Positions 36,011 to 42,922 of a stretch of DNA of 63,701 nt are shown here, piece after piece. A program made the translations under genes and the position numbers. Positions within the stretch are counted from its first letter, which is position 1. Each line of letters starts with the position of its first letter. The DNA comes from Streptomyces sp. NRRL S-646 (lineage in GTDB: Bacteria > Actinomycetota > Actinomycetes > Streptomycetales > Streptomycetaceae): NCBI RefSeq assembly GCF_000720765.1, contig NZ_JODC01000029.1, positions 1-63,701 of the forward strand, read 5' to 3'. The notes under the pieces were generated by a model, which was given only the letters and a program-made list of their open reading frames with translations, searched no databases and was not told the DNA's origin.

Positions 36011-37647
36011 AGGTCGCCGAAGCCGTCGGGCGGGCCCTGGTCGCGTCGGGGATCGACCATGTCTTCGGCGTGGTCGGCTCGGGCAACTTCCATCTGACCA
36101 ACGCCATGACGGCGGCGGGCGCACGGTTCGTCGCCGCACGGCACGAGGGCGGCGCGGCGACCATGGCCGACGCGTACGCCCGCACGAGCGGGGAGGCGGC
36201 CGCACTCAGCGTCCACCAGGGCCCCGGCATGACCAACGCGCTGACCGGCATCACCGAGGCCGCCAAGAGCCGTACACCGCTGCTCGTGCTGGCCGCCGAG
36301 GCGACCGCACAGCGCTCCAACTTCCGTATCGACCAAGCCGTGTTGGCGCACTCCGTCGGAGCCGTCACCGCGCGCGTGACGACCGCGCACGACGCGGTCG
36401 AACAGGCCCGCGCGGCCCTCCAGCGGGCCCGGCACGAACGGCGCACGGTCCTGCTGAACCTGCCGCTGGAGGTGCAGGCCCTCGACGTGCCCGACGCGGC
36501 CCTGCTGGACGCCCACCCCATGCCCGTACGAGAACCGGTCGAGCCCTCCGAGGCCGCGGTGGCGGAGCTGGTACGGGCCCTGGAGCGCGCCCGGCGTCCG
36601 GTCTTCGTCGCCGGCCGGGGCGCGCGCACCAACGGCAGCCGCGACGCGCTCCTCGCCCTGGCCGACCGGTACGGCGCTCTGCTGGCGACCTCGGCCGTGG
36701 CCCGCGGCCTGTTCCACGCGAGCCGCTACTCGCTCGATGTCTCCGGCGGCTTCGCCTCTCCCCTCGCGGTCGAACTGATCCGGGGCGCCGACCTGATCGT
36801 CGGCTGGGGCTGCGCCCTGAACATGTGGACCATGCGGCACGGCAGTCTGATCGGCCCGGACGCGACCGTCGTCCAGGTCGACGACGACCCGGAGGCGCTC
36901 GGCGCGCACAGGCAGATCACCCTGGGCGTGACGGGTGACGTGGAACGCACGGCGCGACGGTCCTGCGAGGCCGCCGGCGAGAGCCGCGCGGGCTACCGCA
37001 CGCCCGACGTCACCGAAGCCCTCGCCGCACGGGTCCGGTGGCGGGACATGCCGTACGAGGACGAGGGCACCCGCGAGCGGATCGACCCGCGCACACTGAG
37101 CATCGCGCTCGACGACATCCTCCCTGCGGAGCGGGTCGTCGGCGTCGACTCGGGCAACTTCATGGGCTACCCGAGCGCGTATCTCTCGGTGCCGGACCAC
37201 AACGGCTTCTGCTTCACCCAGGCCTTCCAGTCGATCGGCCTGGGCCTCGCGACCACGATCGGCGCGGCCCTCGCCCAGCCGGGCCGGCTCCCCGTGGCCG
37301 CCCTCGGCGACGGCGGCGCGCTGATGAGCGCCGTGGAACTCGACACCGTGCGCCGGCTCGGCCTGCCGATGGTGGTCGTCGTCCACAACGACGAGGCCTA
37401 CGGGGCCGAGGTGCACCACTTCGGCCCCGACGGCTTCCCGCTCGACACGGTCACCTTCCCCGAGACGGACATCGCTGCCATCGCCCGCGGCTACGGCTTC
37501 GAGGCGGTCACCGTCCGCACGCCCGCCGACCTCAAGGCGGTGCAGGACTGGGTCGCCGGGCCGCGCTCGGCACCCCTGCTGATCGACGCCAAGGTGACCC
37601 GCGAGCACGGTTCCTGGTGGCTGGAGGAGGCGTTCCGCGGCCACTGA
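36007..37647 (+). CDS. thiamine-diphosphate-dependent enzyme of the acetolactate synthase/benzoylformate decarboxylase class
   Basis: A 546-aa enzyme with three domains. The PYR domain has catalytic E47 in RHEGGAATMADAYAR. The central domain is of Rossmann type (FVAGRGART). The PP domain has the ThDP motif GDG at 434-436 running to VVHNDEAYG. Residues that would make it a true acetohydroxyacid synthase (FAD-binding region) are weak, so carboligase, decarboxylase or oxalyl-type activity are all possible. Coupling to the cyclase upstream suggests ring opening followed by C-C cleavage, as inference. Terminator follows. Confidence 0.83.
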   Translation: MKVAEAVGRALVASGIDHVFGVVGSGNFHLTNAMTAAGARFVAARHEGGAATMADAYARTSGEAAALSVHQGPGMTNALTGITEAAKSRTPLLVLAAEATAQRSNFRIDQAVLAHSVGAVTARVTTAHDAVEQARAALQRARHERRTVLLNLPLEVQALDVPDAALLDAHPMPVREPVEPSEAAVAELVRALERARRPVFVAGRGARTNGSRDALLALADRYGALLATSAVARGLFHASRYSLDVSGGFASPLAVELIRGADLIVGWGCALNMWTMRHGSLIGPDATVVQVDDDPEALGAHRQITLGVTGDVERTARRSCEAAGESRAGYRTPDVTEALAARVRWRDMPYEDEGTRERIDPRTLSIALDDILPAERVVGVDSGNFMGYPSAYLSVPDHNGFCFTQAFQSIGLGLATTIGAALAQPGRLPVAALGDGGALMSAVELDTVRRLGLPMVVVVHNDEAYGAEVHHFGPDGFPLDTVTFPETDIAAIARGYGFEAVTVRTPADLKAVQDWVAGPRSAPLLIDAKVTREHGSWWLEEAFRGH

Positions 37648-37666
37648 GCGCCGCACACCCGCATGA

Positions 37667-37693
37667 GGCCCGGCTCTGACCTGGGGCCGGGCC
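37667..37693 (+). terminator. terminator of the cyclase/ThDP-enzyme operon
   Basis: GGCCCGGC (37667-37674) pairs with GCCGGGCC (37686-37693) 19 bp after the ThDP-enzyme stop. No T-run follows, as usual in Streptomyces. Confidence 0.7.
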
Positions 37694-37753
37694 CTGCTCA
37701 TGCACTGGGGCGGCAGGCGATCGTCTCGGTCTCGGCCTGCGATCGGGGCGACA

Positions 37754-38650
37754 TCACTCCATCGACTCCAGAATGCGGTCCAGTGTCCGGCGCCCCATTC
37801 TGCTCATCGTCGGATTGCTCTCGACGTAGTACCAGACAACACCCATCGCCTGTTCGAACGCCCATGCCTTGCCGCGCTCCCACTCCAGATCGTCACAGTC
37901 CAGTGTCCGCCGGAGCACTTCCCGCGGGCCGGGCTGCAGCAGGTGCCAGGCACTGACCAGATCCAGCGCTGGGTCGGCCGGGCCGAAGCCGCCGGTGTCG
38001 AGTACGCCGCTGAGCCGGTCTCCCGCGACCAGTACATTGCCGGGAATCAGGTCACCATGGCTCATCACGTCGGCACCCGTGCGCGGCAACTTTCGGAAGT
38101 GGCTCCACACCTGGCGCAGCCGGGGCACGTCGAGCAGCCCCTCACTCTCCTCGAAGCACTTCGCCATCCAATCGTCGTGGTGAGCGAGAACGCCGCCACG
38201 ATTTTCGCCACTGAAAAGCCGCCCCCGCGTCTCGGCCTCCCGCAGGGCCGCGATGAACGCCGCAAGGTCCTCGGCAAAGGCGTCCGACCCACTCGGGTCG
38301 GCATCAGAGGCGACCGTTCCCGGCAGCCATGTCTGGACCGACCACGGCATGGGGTAACCCGCTCCGGGCTTTCCCAGGGCGACGGGTGTCGGGACGGGGA
38401 ACCTAGAGACCTGTGCCAGCTCCGCGCTCGCCTGGGCTTCTTGTTCCAGAACCGCCAGCGCCTCGGCAGCATCGGCCGGACGCAGTGGGAAACGCGCAGA
38501 GAGGTCGTTCCCGATGCGGAAGATGGCGTTGACCGTCCCGGTCGACGACAGGAGTTGGATCGCCTCGCCGCTCCACTGAGGGAACTGTTCTTGGATCAAG
38601 GTCGCAACGATGTCGGTGGTCACGTCCACTTGGTCATCGTGCATGGTCAT
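37754..38650 (-). CDS. aminoglycoside/macrolide phosphotransferase-like kinase
   Basis: A 298-aa APH-fold protein. The nucleotide loop LLSSTGTVNAIFRIGNDL, the catalytic loop SHGDLIPGNVLV (H-x-D-x4-N) and the metal site VLDTGGFGPADPALDL are present and in the order of macrolide 2'-phosphotransferase-like kinases. The usual DFD/DW is LDTGG here. ATG 38650 follows GGGGAGGAG. GC content is visibly lower than the neighbours and it borders the relic-rich zone, suggesting transfer. Whether it phosphorylates an antibiotic is unknown. Confidence 0.83.
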   Translation of the reverse strand: MTMHDDQVDVTTDIVATLIQEQFPQWSGEAIQLLSSTGTVNAIFRIGNDLSARFPLRPADAAEALAVLEQEAQASAELAQVSRFPVPTPVALGKPGAGYPMPWSVQTWLPGTVASDADPSGSDAFAEDLAAFIAALREAETRGRLFSGENRGGVLAHHDDWMAKCFEESEGLLDVPRLRQVWSHFRKLPRTGADVMSHGDLIPGNVLVAGDRLSGVLDTGGFGPADPALDLVSAWHLLQPGPREVLRRTLDCDDLEWERGKAWAFEQAMGVVWYYVESNPTMSRMGRRTLDRILESME

Positions 38651-38882
38651 TCCCGCGGGCTCCTCCCCTGGTCCAGTTCGAAACGCCCAGTCTCCATACG
38701 CCAGGGTCCAGATCAACCGAGATTTTCGGGCTCCCAGGTGTCAGCCGTTCTTGTCGTCTGTCCTGTCTCAATGAAGTTGGTCGGCCGCATGCTGCTGACC
38801 TGCATGGACTGGATTGAGTGAGACGCGTGGGCTCGGTTGGTCGAGAGGGACTGCAGGGAGTGTCGTCGCGCCGTGTTCGTCG

Positions 38883-39010
38883 ATGCCGCACCAACTTGAA
38901 ACAGCTCGGCTGAGGTTACGGCTGTGGGCCGAGCCAGACAGCGCCGCTCAGCACACGCTCATCACCGAACGGGCGAGGGCATGCCAGGAATTGGGAGTCG
39001 GGCCGCGACC
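38883..39010 (+). pseudogene. 5' fragment of a GNAT acetyltransferase gene
   Basis: The reading MPHQLETARLRLRLWAEPD then HTLITERARACQELG is a typical start of a RimJ-type GNAT acetyltransferase (beta-1 and alpha-1). It stops resembling the family after ~40 residues, so only a fragment remains. It is in frame with, but not part of, the peptidase that starts at 39072. The surrounding 38651-39071 has no intact gene. Confidence 0.5.
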
Positions 39011-39071
39011 CTGGAAGGCGGCGCCCGTAATCCGCTGTTCACCGCCTCCTTCGCGAGCAAGAATCGTCCGC

Positions 39072-41084
39072 ATGTCTGCGATCCCCGGTGGCACGACCGC
39101 CTTCCACGACCTGCCCGCGTTCCTCGCCCAGCCTCGCGTCAACTCCCTTGCGCTGTCCGCCGACGGTGGCCGTCTCGTCGCCACCGTGCAGACGCTGTCG
39201 GAGGACCGGACCAGGTTCGTGTCCGGGCTGTGGGAGATCGATCCGGCCGGGGAGCGCGAGGCGCTGCGCCTGACCCGGTCGGGGAAGGGCGAGTCCGGGC
39301 CCGCGTTCGGCCCGGACGGGGTGCTGTACTTCCTGTCGGAACGCGAGGACGACAGTGAGGAGGACAAGCACGAGGGTGCCGCGCTGTGGGCGCTGCCCGG
39401 GCGTGGTGAGGCCGCCGTCGTGGCCCGGCACCCGGGCGGGATCACCGCGTTCACCGTCGCCCGGGACTCCGGCGCGCTGGCCCTCACCGCCGGGCTGCTG
39501 CCCGGGGCCGCCGACGCCGACGCGCACGGCAAGCTGCGCACGGCGCGCAAGGACGCGAAGGTCACCGCGATCCTGTACGAGGCCGGGCCGACCCGCGCCT
39601 GGGACCGCGATCTCGGCCCCGAGGCCCAGCACACCTTCGTGCGCGCGGGGGCCGAGGGCGCCGTGGTCGACGCCGGCGGGCAGGGCGTCGGCCTCGAGCA
39701 CCCCGGGGACGTGGCGCTGTCGCCCGACGGGACGCGAGTGGCCTACACCCGGTTCGTACCCGGCCGGGTGCCCGCCGAGAACCGCACCGCCGTGGTGGTG
39801 GCACACGCGGCCACCGGCGAGGAGGTCTTCGTCCTGGGCGATGTGGAGCACCTCTACGAGGCGCCGGTGTTCACGCACGACGGCTCGGCGGTCGTGTGCT
39901 CGCGGATGACGTGGCCGACTTACGACGAGTCGATGGACGTGACGCTCGTCCGGCTCGGCGTGGACGGCGGCGAGGCCGTCGATCTGCTGCCCGGGTTCGA
40001 CAACTGGCCTGGCGGCGCCGTCTGCTCGACGGTCGACGACACCCTCTTCTTCGTGGCCGATGTGGAGGGTCACGCGCCCGTCTTCCGGCGGGACGCGGAC
40101 GGCACCGTGACCCGGCTCACCGCCTCGGGCGCGTACGGCTCGCTCTGCGTGGCCCCCGACGGGCGGACGCTGTACGCGCTGCGCAACGCGATCGACTCGC
40201 CGCCGCGGCCGGTCAGGTTCGAGGCCGGCGTCGCCGACCAGACGCCGGTCGAGCTGCCCGCCCCCGGTGCGTTCGACGCGCTGCCGGGCACCCTCACCGA
40301 GGTGCACGCCAACGCGGCGGACGGGTACCGGCTGCGTGGCTGGCTCGTGCTGCCTGAGGGCGCGTCGGCCGAGAACCCCGCGCCGCTGCTCGTCGCCGTG
40401 CACGGCGGGCCGCAGGGCAGCTGGAACGGCTGGACCTGGCGGTGGAACCCGTGGCCGTTCGCGGCCCGCGGCTACGCGGTGCTGCTGCCCGACCCGGCCC
40501 TGTCGACCGGCTACGGTCAGCAGGGCCACCGGCGCGGCTGGGGGCAGTGGGGCGGGGTCCCGTACACGGACGTGATGGCGCTGACCGATGCAACCGAGGC
40601 CCGTGACGACATCGATGCCGCGCGCACCGCGCTCGGGGGCGGCTCCTACGGCGGCTACATGGCCAACCGGGTCGCCACGAGCACCGATCGGTTCAAGGCG
40701 ATCGTGAGCCACGCGGGCCTGTGGGACCTGCGGTCCTTCCAGGGCGACACCGACGTGCCCTGGTACTTCCAGTGCATCTTCGGGGACCCGGTGACCCGGC
40801 CCGAGCGGTACGAGGCGCACTCCCCGTACCTGGACGCCGCGAAGATCCGTACGCCGATGCTGGTCATCCACGGCGCGAAGGACTACCGCGTGCCGGTCGG
40901 CCAGGGCGCCGCGCTCTTCCAGGATCTGCAGCGGTTCGAGGTGCCTGCGAAGTACCTGTACTTCCCGGACGAGAACCACTGGATCCTCTCCCCGGGCCAC
41001 AGCCAGGTCTGGTACGAGGCGTTCCTGAACTTCCTCGACCACCACGTCCTCGGTGACGAGTGGCAGCGGCCCGGACTGCTGTGA
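39072..41084 (+). CDS. S9-family peptidase (acylaminoacyl-peptidase/prolyl oligopeptidase type)
   Basis: A 670-aa enzyme. A beta-propeller (residues ~15-390) with WD-like strands covers a C-terminal alpha/beta hydrolase. The catalytic triad is S525 in GGSYGGYM, D604 in GAKDYRVP and H636 in ENHWI. It would cut short peptides in the cytosol. ATG 39072 starts the propeller directly; the longer in-frame reading upstream is a GNAT fragment and lacks a ribosome site. No signal peptide. Confidence 0.92.
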   Translation: MSAIPGGTTAFHDLPAFLAQPRVNSLALSADGGRLVATVQTLSEDRTRFVSGLWEIDPAGEREALRLTRSGKGESGPAFGPDGVLYFLSEREDDSEEDKHEGAALWALPGRGEAAVVARHPGGITAFTVARDSGALALTAGLLPGAADADAHGKLRTARKDAKVTAILYEAGPTRAWDRDLGPEAQHTFVRAGAEGAVVDAGGQGVGLEHPGDVALSPDGTRVAYTRFVPGRVPAENRTAVVVAHAATGEEVFVLGDVEHLYEAPVFTHDGSAVVCSRMTWPTYDESMDVTLVRLGVDGGEAVDLLPGFDNWPGGAVCSTVDDTLFFVADVEGHAPVFRRDADGTVTRLTASGAYGSLCVAPDGRTLYALRNAIDSPPRPVRFEAGVADQTPVELPAPGAFDALPGTLTEVHANAADGYRLRGWLVLPEGASAENPAPLLVAVHGGPQGSWNGWTWRWNPWPFAARGYAVLLPDPALSTGYGQQGHRRGWGQWGGVPYTDVMALTDATEARDDIDAARTALGGGSYGGYMANRVATSTDRFKAIVSHAGLWDLRSFQGDTDVPWYFQCIFGDPVTRPERYEAHSPYLDAAKIRTPMLVIHGAKDYRVPVGQGAALFQDLQRFEVPAKYLYFPDENHWILSPGHSQVWYEAFLNFLDHHVLGDEWQRPGLL

Positions 41085-41089
41085 GCGCG

Positions 41090-41370
41090 GGCGGGCGCCG
41101 GACTTCGACGAGGTGGGATCCCCGCTTTTGGGCAGGAACGGACGCCGGTTCACCGCGGCCGACGCGTTGGCGGACGCCAGGTGCAGCGACACCCCGACCC
41201 GGCAGTTGGTGACCTCGCCCGCGCCGCCGGTGTACTGCCAGGGCACGCGGGTGGCGATGTCGACGGAGTGGTGGGACGGTTCCACGCCGACGAACGTGTG
41301 GCCGGCGGGGCGTGGGCCGGCTGCCGTCGTCGGCGGCCGGTCCGGCGGGGCCGCGAGCAGCGGGCTTCCA
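41090..41370 (-). pseudogene. IS701-family transposase fragment
   Basis: On the minus strand one frame reads HTFVGVEPSHHSVDIATRVP, WQYTGGAGEVTNCRVGVSLHL and NRRPFLPKSGDPTS. This matches the region around the first DDE aspartate of IS701-type transposases ([21 protein letters not shown]-like) through RLYLPESW. The start, the remaining catalytic parts and the element ends are missing. Confidence 0.65.
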
Positions 41371-41479
41371 GAGTCCGGCGGTTGTACCCGTCCGATCATC
41401 TCGATCGGACGGGATCTCTGCGTTTCTGGGCTGTGCGAAAGGTCTGGGTGCGGGCGGGAAAGCGCTGCGGTGAGCAAGG

Positions 41480-41880
41480 CTCGCGCTTCTGCCTGTGGGC
41501 AGATGGGGAAGCATGCTGACGGGCGTTATCAGCGTGCTGGGGTGAGGCGGGCCGGTGGCGTCGATGCTGACATCGCCGCTCCAGCCGGCCAGGTGACCGT
41601 GCTGCCGGGCCATGCGGACGGTGGCCAGGACCAGACGGTTGGCCAGGTGCTGGAGGCGATCGGCGGTGGCGCGGCTTTCGGGTCTTCCACAGGGTGACGT
41701 GGAAGTCGGCGTGACGCTGGGGGAGTCGGGAGCGGCGGTTGTGGCGCACGGGGTCCGGCGCGGTGGTGGTCGCGTCCGGGGCGCGGTAGAGGCGTCGGCT
41801 GGAGGCGAGGCGCCGGTGGGGCGTGCGGGGTGCCTGGTCGGGGATGTCGAGCCAGGTGCGGGCGCGGGATTCGGGTTTGT
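41480..41880 (-). pseudogene. second transposase relic
   Basis: A minus-strand frame contains RLVLATVRMARQHGHLAGW and SGDVSIDAT, the kind of sequence surrounding the first aspartate (DAT) of Streptomyces DDE transposases. It is followed by decayed sequence in changing frames. No full gene can be built. It lies between the IS701 fragment and the TnsA-like fragment. Confidence 0.45.
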
Positions 41881-41886
41881 TGTGCA

Positions 41887-41976
41887 GGCAGCGTAGTCCG
41901 GGGCGTGCCGACGCTCCCCCTCGCCGTCATGCCAGTGCAGCCAGAACGGCTGCGAGCCAATCCCCACCACGCTCAA
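41887..41976 (-). pseudogene. TnsA-like endonuclease fragment
   Basis: On the minus strand the frame reads VVGIGSQPFWLHWHDGEGE then RRHAPDYAA. The intact TnsA at 42161 has VVAIASQPFWLHWHDGTRK and RRHAPDYFV at the same place, about 80% identical over 28 residues. The fragment ends abruptly after the catalytic aspartate region. It is the remains of a related, separate Tn7-like element pointing left. Confidence 0.75.
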
Positions 41977-41988
41977 CCGCGCGACTAG

Positions 41989-42051
41989 GTTCGCTGAGAC
42001 AGAAGCCCGAACGACTCAGTTCGTTGAGAAAACGACACGACTGAGTGAGAC
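41989..42051. repeat. end repeats of the fossil Tn7-like element
   Basis: Three spaced copies of a common unit: GTTCGCTGAGAC (41989-42000), GTTCGTTGAGAA (42019-42030) and GACTGAGTGAGAC (42039-42051). They lie directly upstream of the TnsA-like fragment in its orientation, where transposase-binding sites of a left end would be. The sequence is different from the ends of the intact element next door. Confidence 0.5.
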
Positions 42052-42054
42052 AGG

Positions 42055-42059
42055 ACATC
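42055..42059. repeat. 5-bp target-site duplication, left copy (ACATC)
   Basis: ACATC stands immediately before the left end (TGACCTGTG) and again immediately after the right end (CACAGGTCA) at 48774-48778. Five-bp duplication is the rule for Tn7-like transposition. Confidence 0.85.
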
Positions 42060-42138
42060 TGACCTGTGTCAGTTACCTCTGATCGATTGCCACTGATGAA
42101 TGATCAACGCTAGTTTGTGCCACCTAAAGATGATCACC
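42060..42138 (+). repeat. left end of the Tn7-like element, three transposase-site-like repeats
   Basis: After the terminal TGAC come L1 (42064-42087, CTGTGTCAG...TGATCGAT), L2 (42087-42109, TTGCCACTGA...TGATCAACG) and L3 (42115-42138, TTGTGCCAC...TGATCACC). L1 and L2 abut; L3 follows after 5 bp. The consensus is TGTGYCA(G)tga-n4-TGATCRAY. tnsA begins 22 bp further. Confidence 0.8.
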
Positions 42139-42160
42139 TGGCGTACAGCAGGCGGGGGAC

Positions 42161-42922
42161 GTGGTGGGGGCACTTGTCGGTGTGCCGGACGAGGCTCCCC
42201 TGACGGCCTTTGACCTGGCCTTTTCCGTTAACGGCTCGCTTGTGCGCCGGTCGCTGGGGTCGAGTTGGGACACGCGCTTTGAAGCTGCGGATCCGGTACG
42301 GGAGTTCAGCTGGCGCAAGGACGGTCACGGGTTCGCTGGCTGGTACTACTCGACGACGGTCCGGGATCACGTGGGCTACGAGTCGTGGCTGGAGAGGGAC
42401 CGGCTGATCCTGCTGGACCGCGATCCGCACGTGGTCGCGATCGCCTCGCAGCCGTTCTGGCTGCACTGGCACGACGGCACCCGCAAGCGTCGGCACGCTC
42501 CCGACTACTTTGTCCGGCTGTCTGACGGTCGCGCCCGCGTCGTTGACGTCCGGGCCGAGGACGAGATGGATGAGGCGACGCGGGAGGCGTTCGACGCGAC
42601 CGGGCATGCCTGCCGGGCCGTGGGCTGGGAGTTCGAGTGGGCTGGCAGGCCTGAGCCGGTGTTCATGGCGAATGCCCGCTGGCTGTCCCGGTATCGGCGG
42701 GCCCGCTGCGGACGGCCGGCGGTGGTGGTGGACCGGCTCCGGGAGGTCTTCCGTGAACCGATGGGCCTCTGGGACGGCGCCGGGCTGGTCGGGGACCGTC
42801 TGCAGGTTCTGCCGGTGCTGTTCCATCTGCTGTGGTCCGGTGCCTTGAAGACGGACCTGGTGGGAGGGCTGATGGAGACCGACAGTCTGGTCTGGACGGA
42901 GGGAAACTCATGGGCGGTCTGA
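42161..42922 (+). CDS. tnsA: TnsA-like transposon endonuclease
   Basis: A 253-aa protein with a PD-(D/E)xK-type core. E74 in GYESWLERDR, D115 in RHAPDYFVRL and the strand VVDVR (129-131) align with E63, D114 and K132 of Tn7 TnsA, except that the lysine is arginine here. The enzyme would cut the 5' ends of the element so that it moves by cut-and-paste. A C-terminal domain of ~110 residues would contact TnsB/TnsC. GTG 42161 follows GGCGGGGGA. It overlaps tnsB by 13 bp. The family is seen in many Streptomyces elements; the K-to-R change may be normal there. Confidence 0.85.
   Translation: MVGALVGVPDEAPLTAFDLAFSVNGSLVRRSLGSSWDTRFEAADPVREFSWRKDGHGFAGWYYSTTVRDHVGYESWLERDRLILLDRDPHVVAIASQPFWLHWHDGTRKRRHAPDYFVRLSDGRARVVDVRAEDEMDEATREAFDATGHACRAVGWEFEWAGRPEPVFMANARWLSRYRRARCGRPAVVVDRLREVFREPMGLWDGAGLVGDRLQVLPVLFHLLWSGALKTDLVGGLMETDSLVWTEGNSWAV

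Noticed and set aside
36007..37647. Calling the ThDP enzyme acetolactate synthase (ilvB)
   Set aside because: Not beside ilvN/ilvC and coupled to a cyclase; only the general ThDP-enzyme class is supported.
38756..38828. A ~70-bp mini-element between GTCTCAATGAAG and the complement of GTCTCACTC
   Set aside because: Only the first six bases of the two ends agree and no target duplication is seen.
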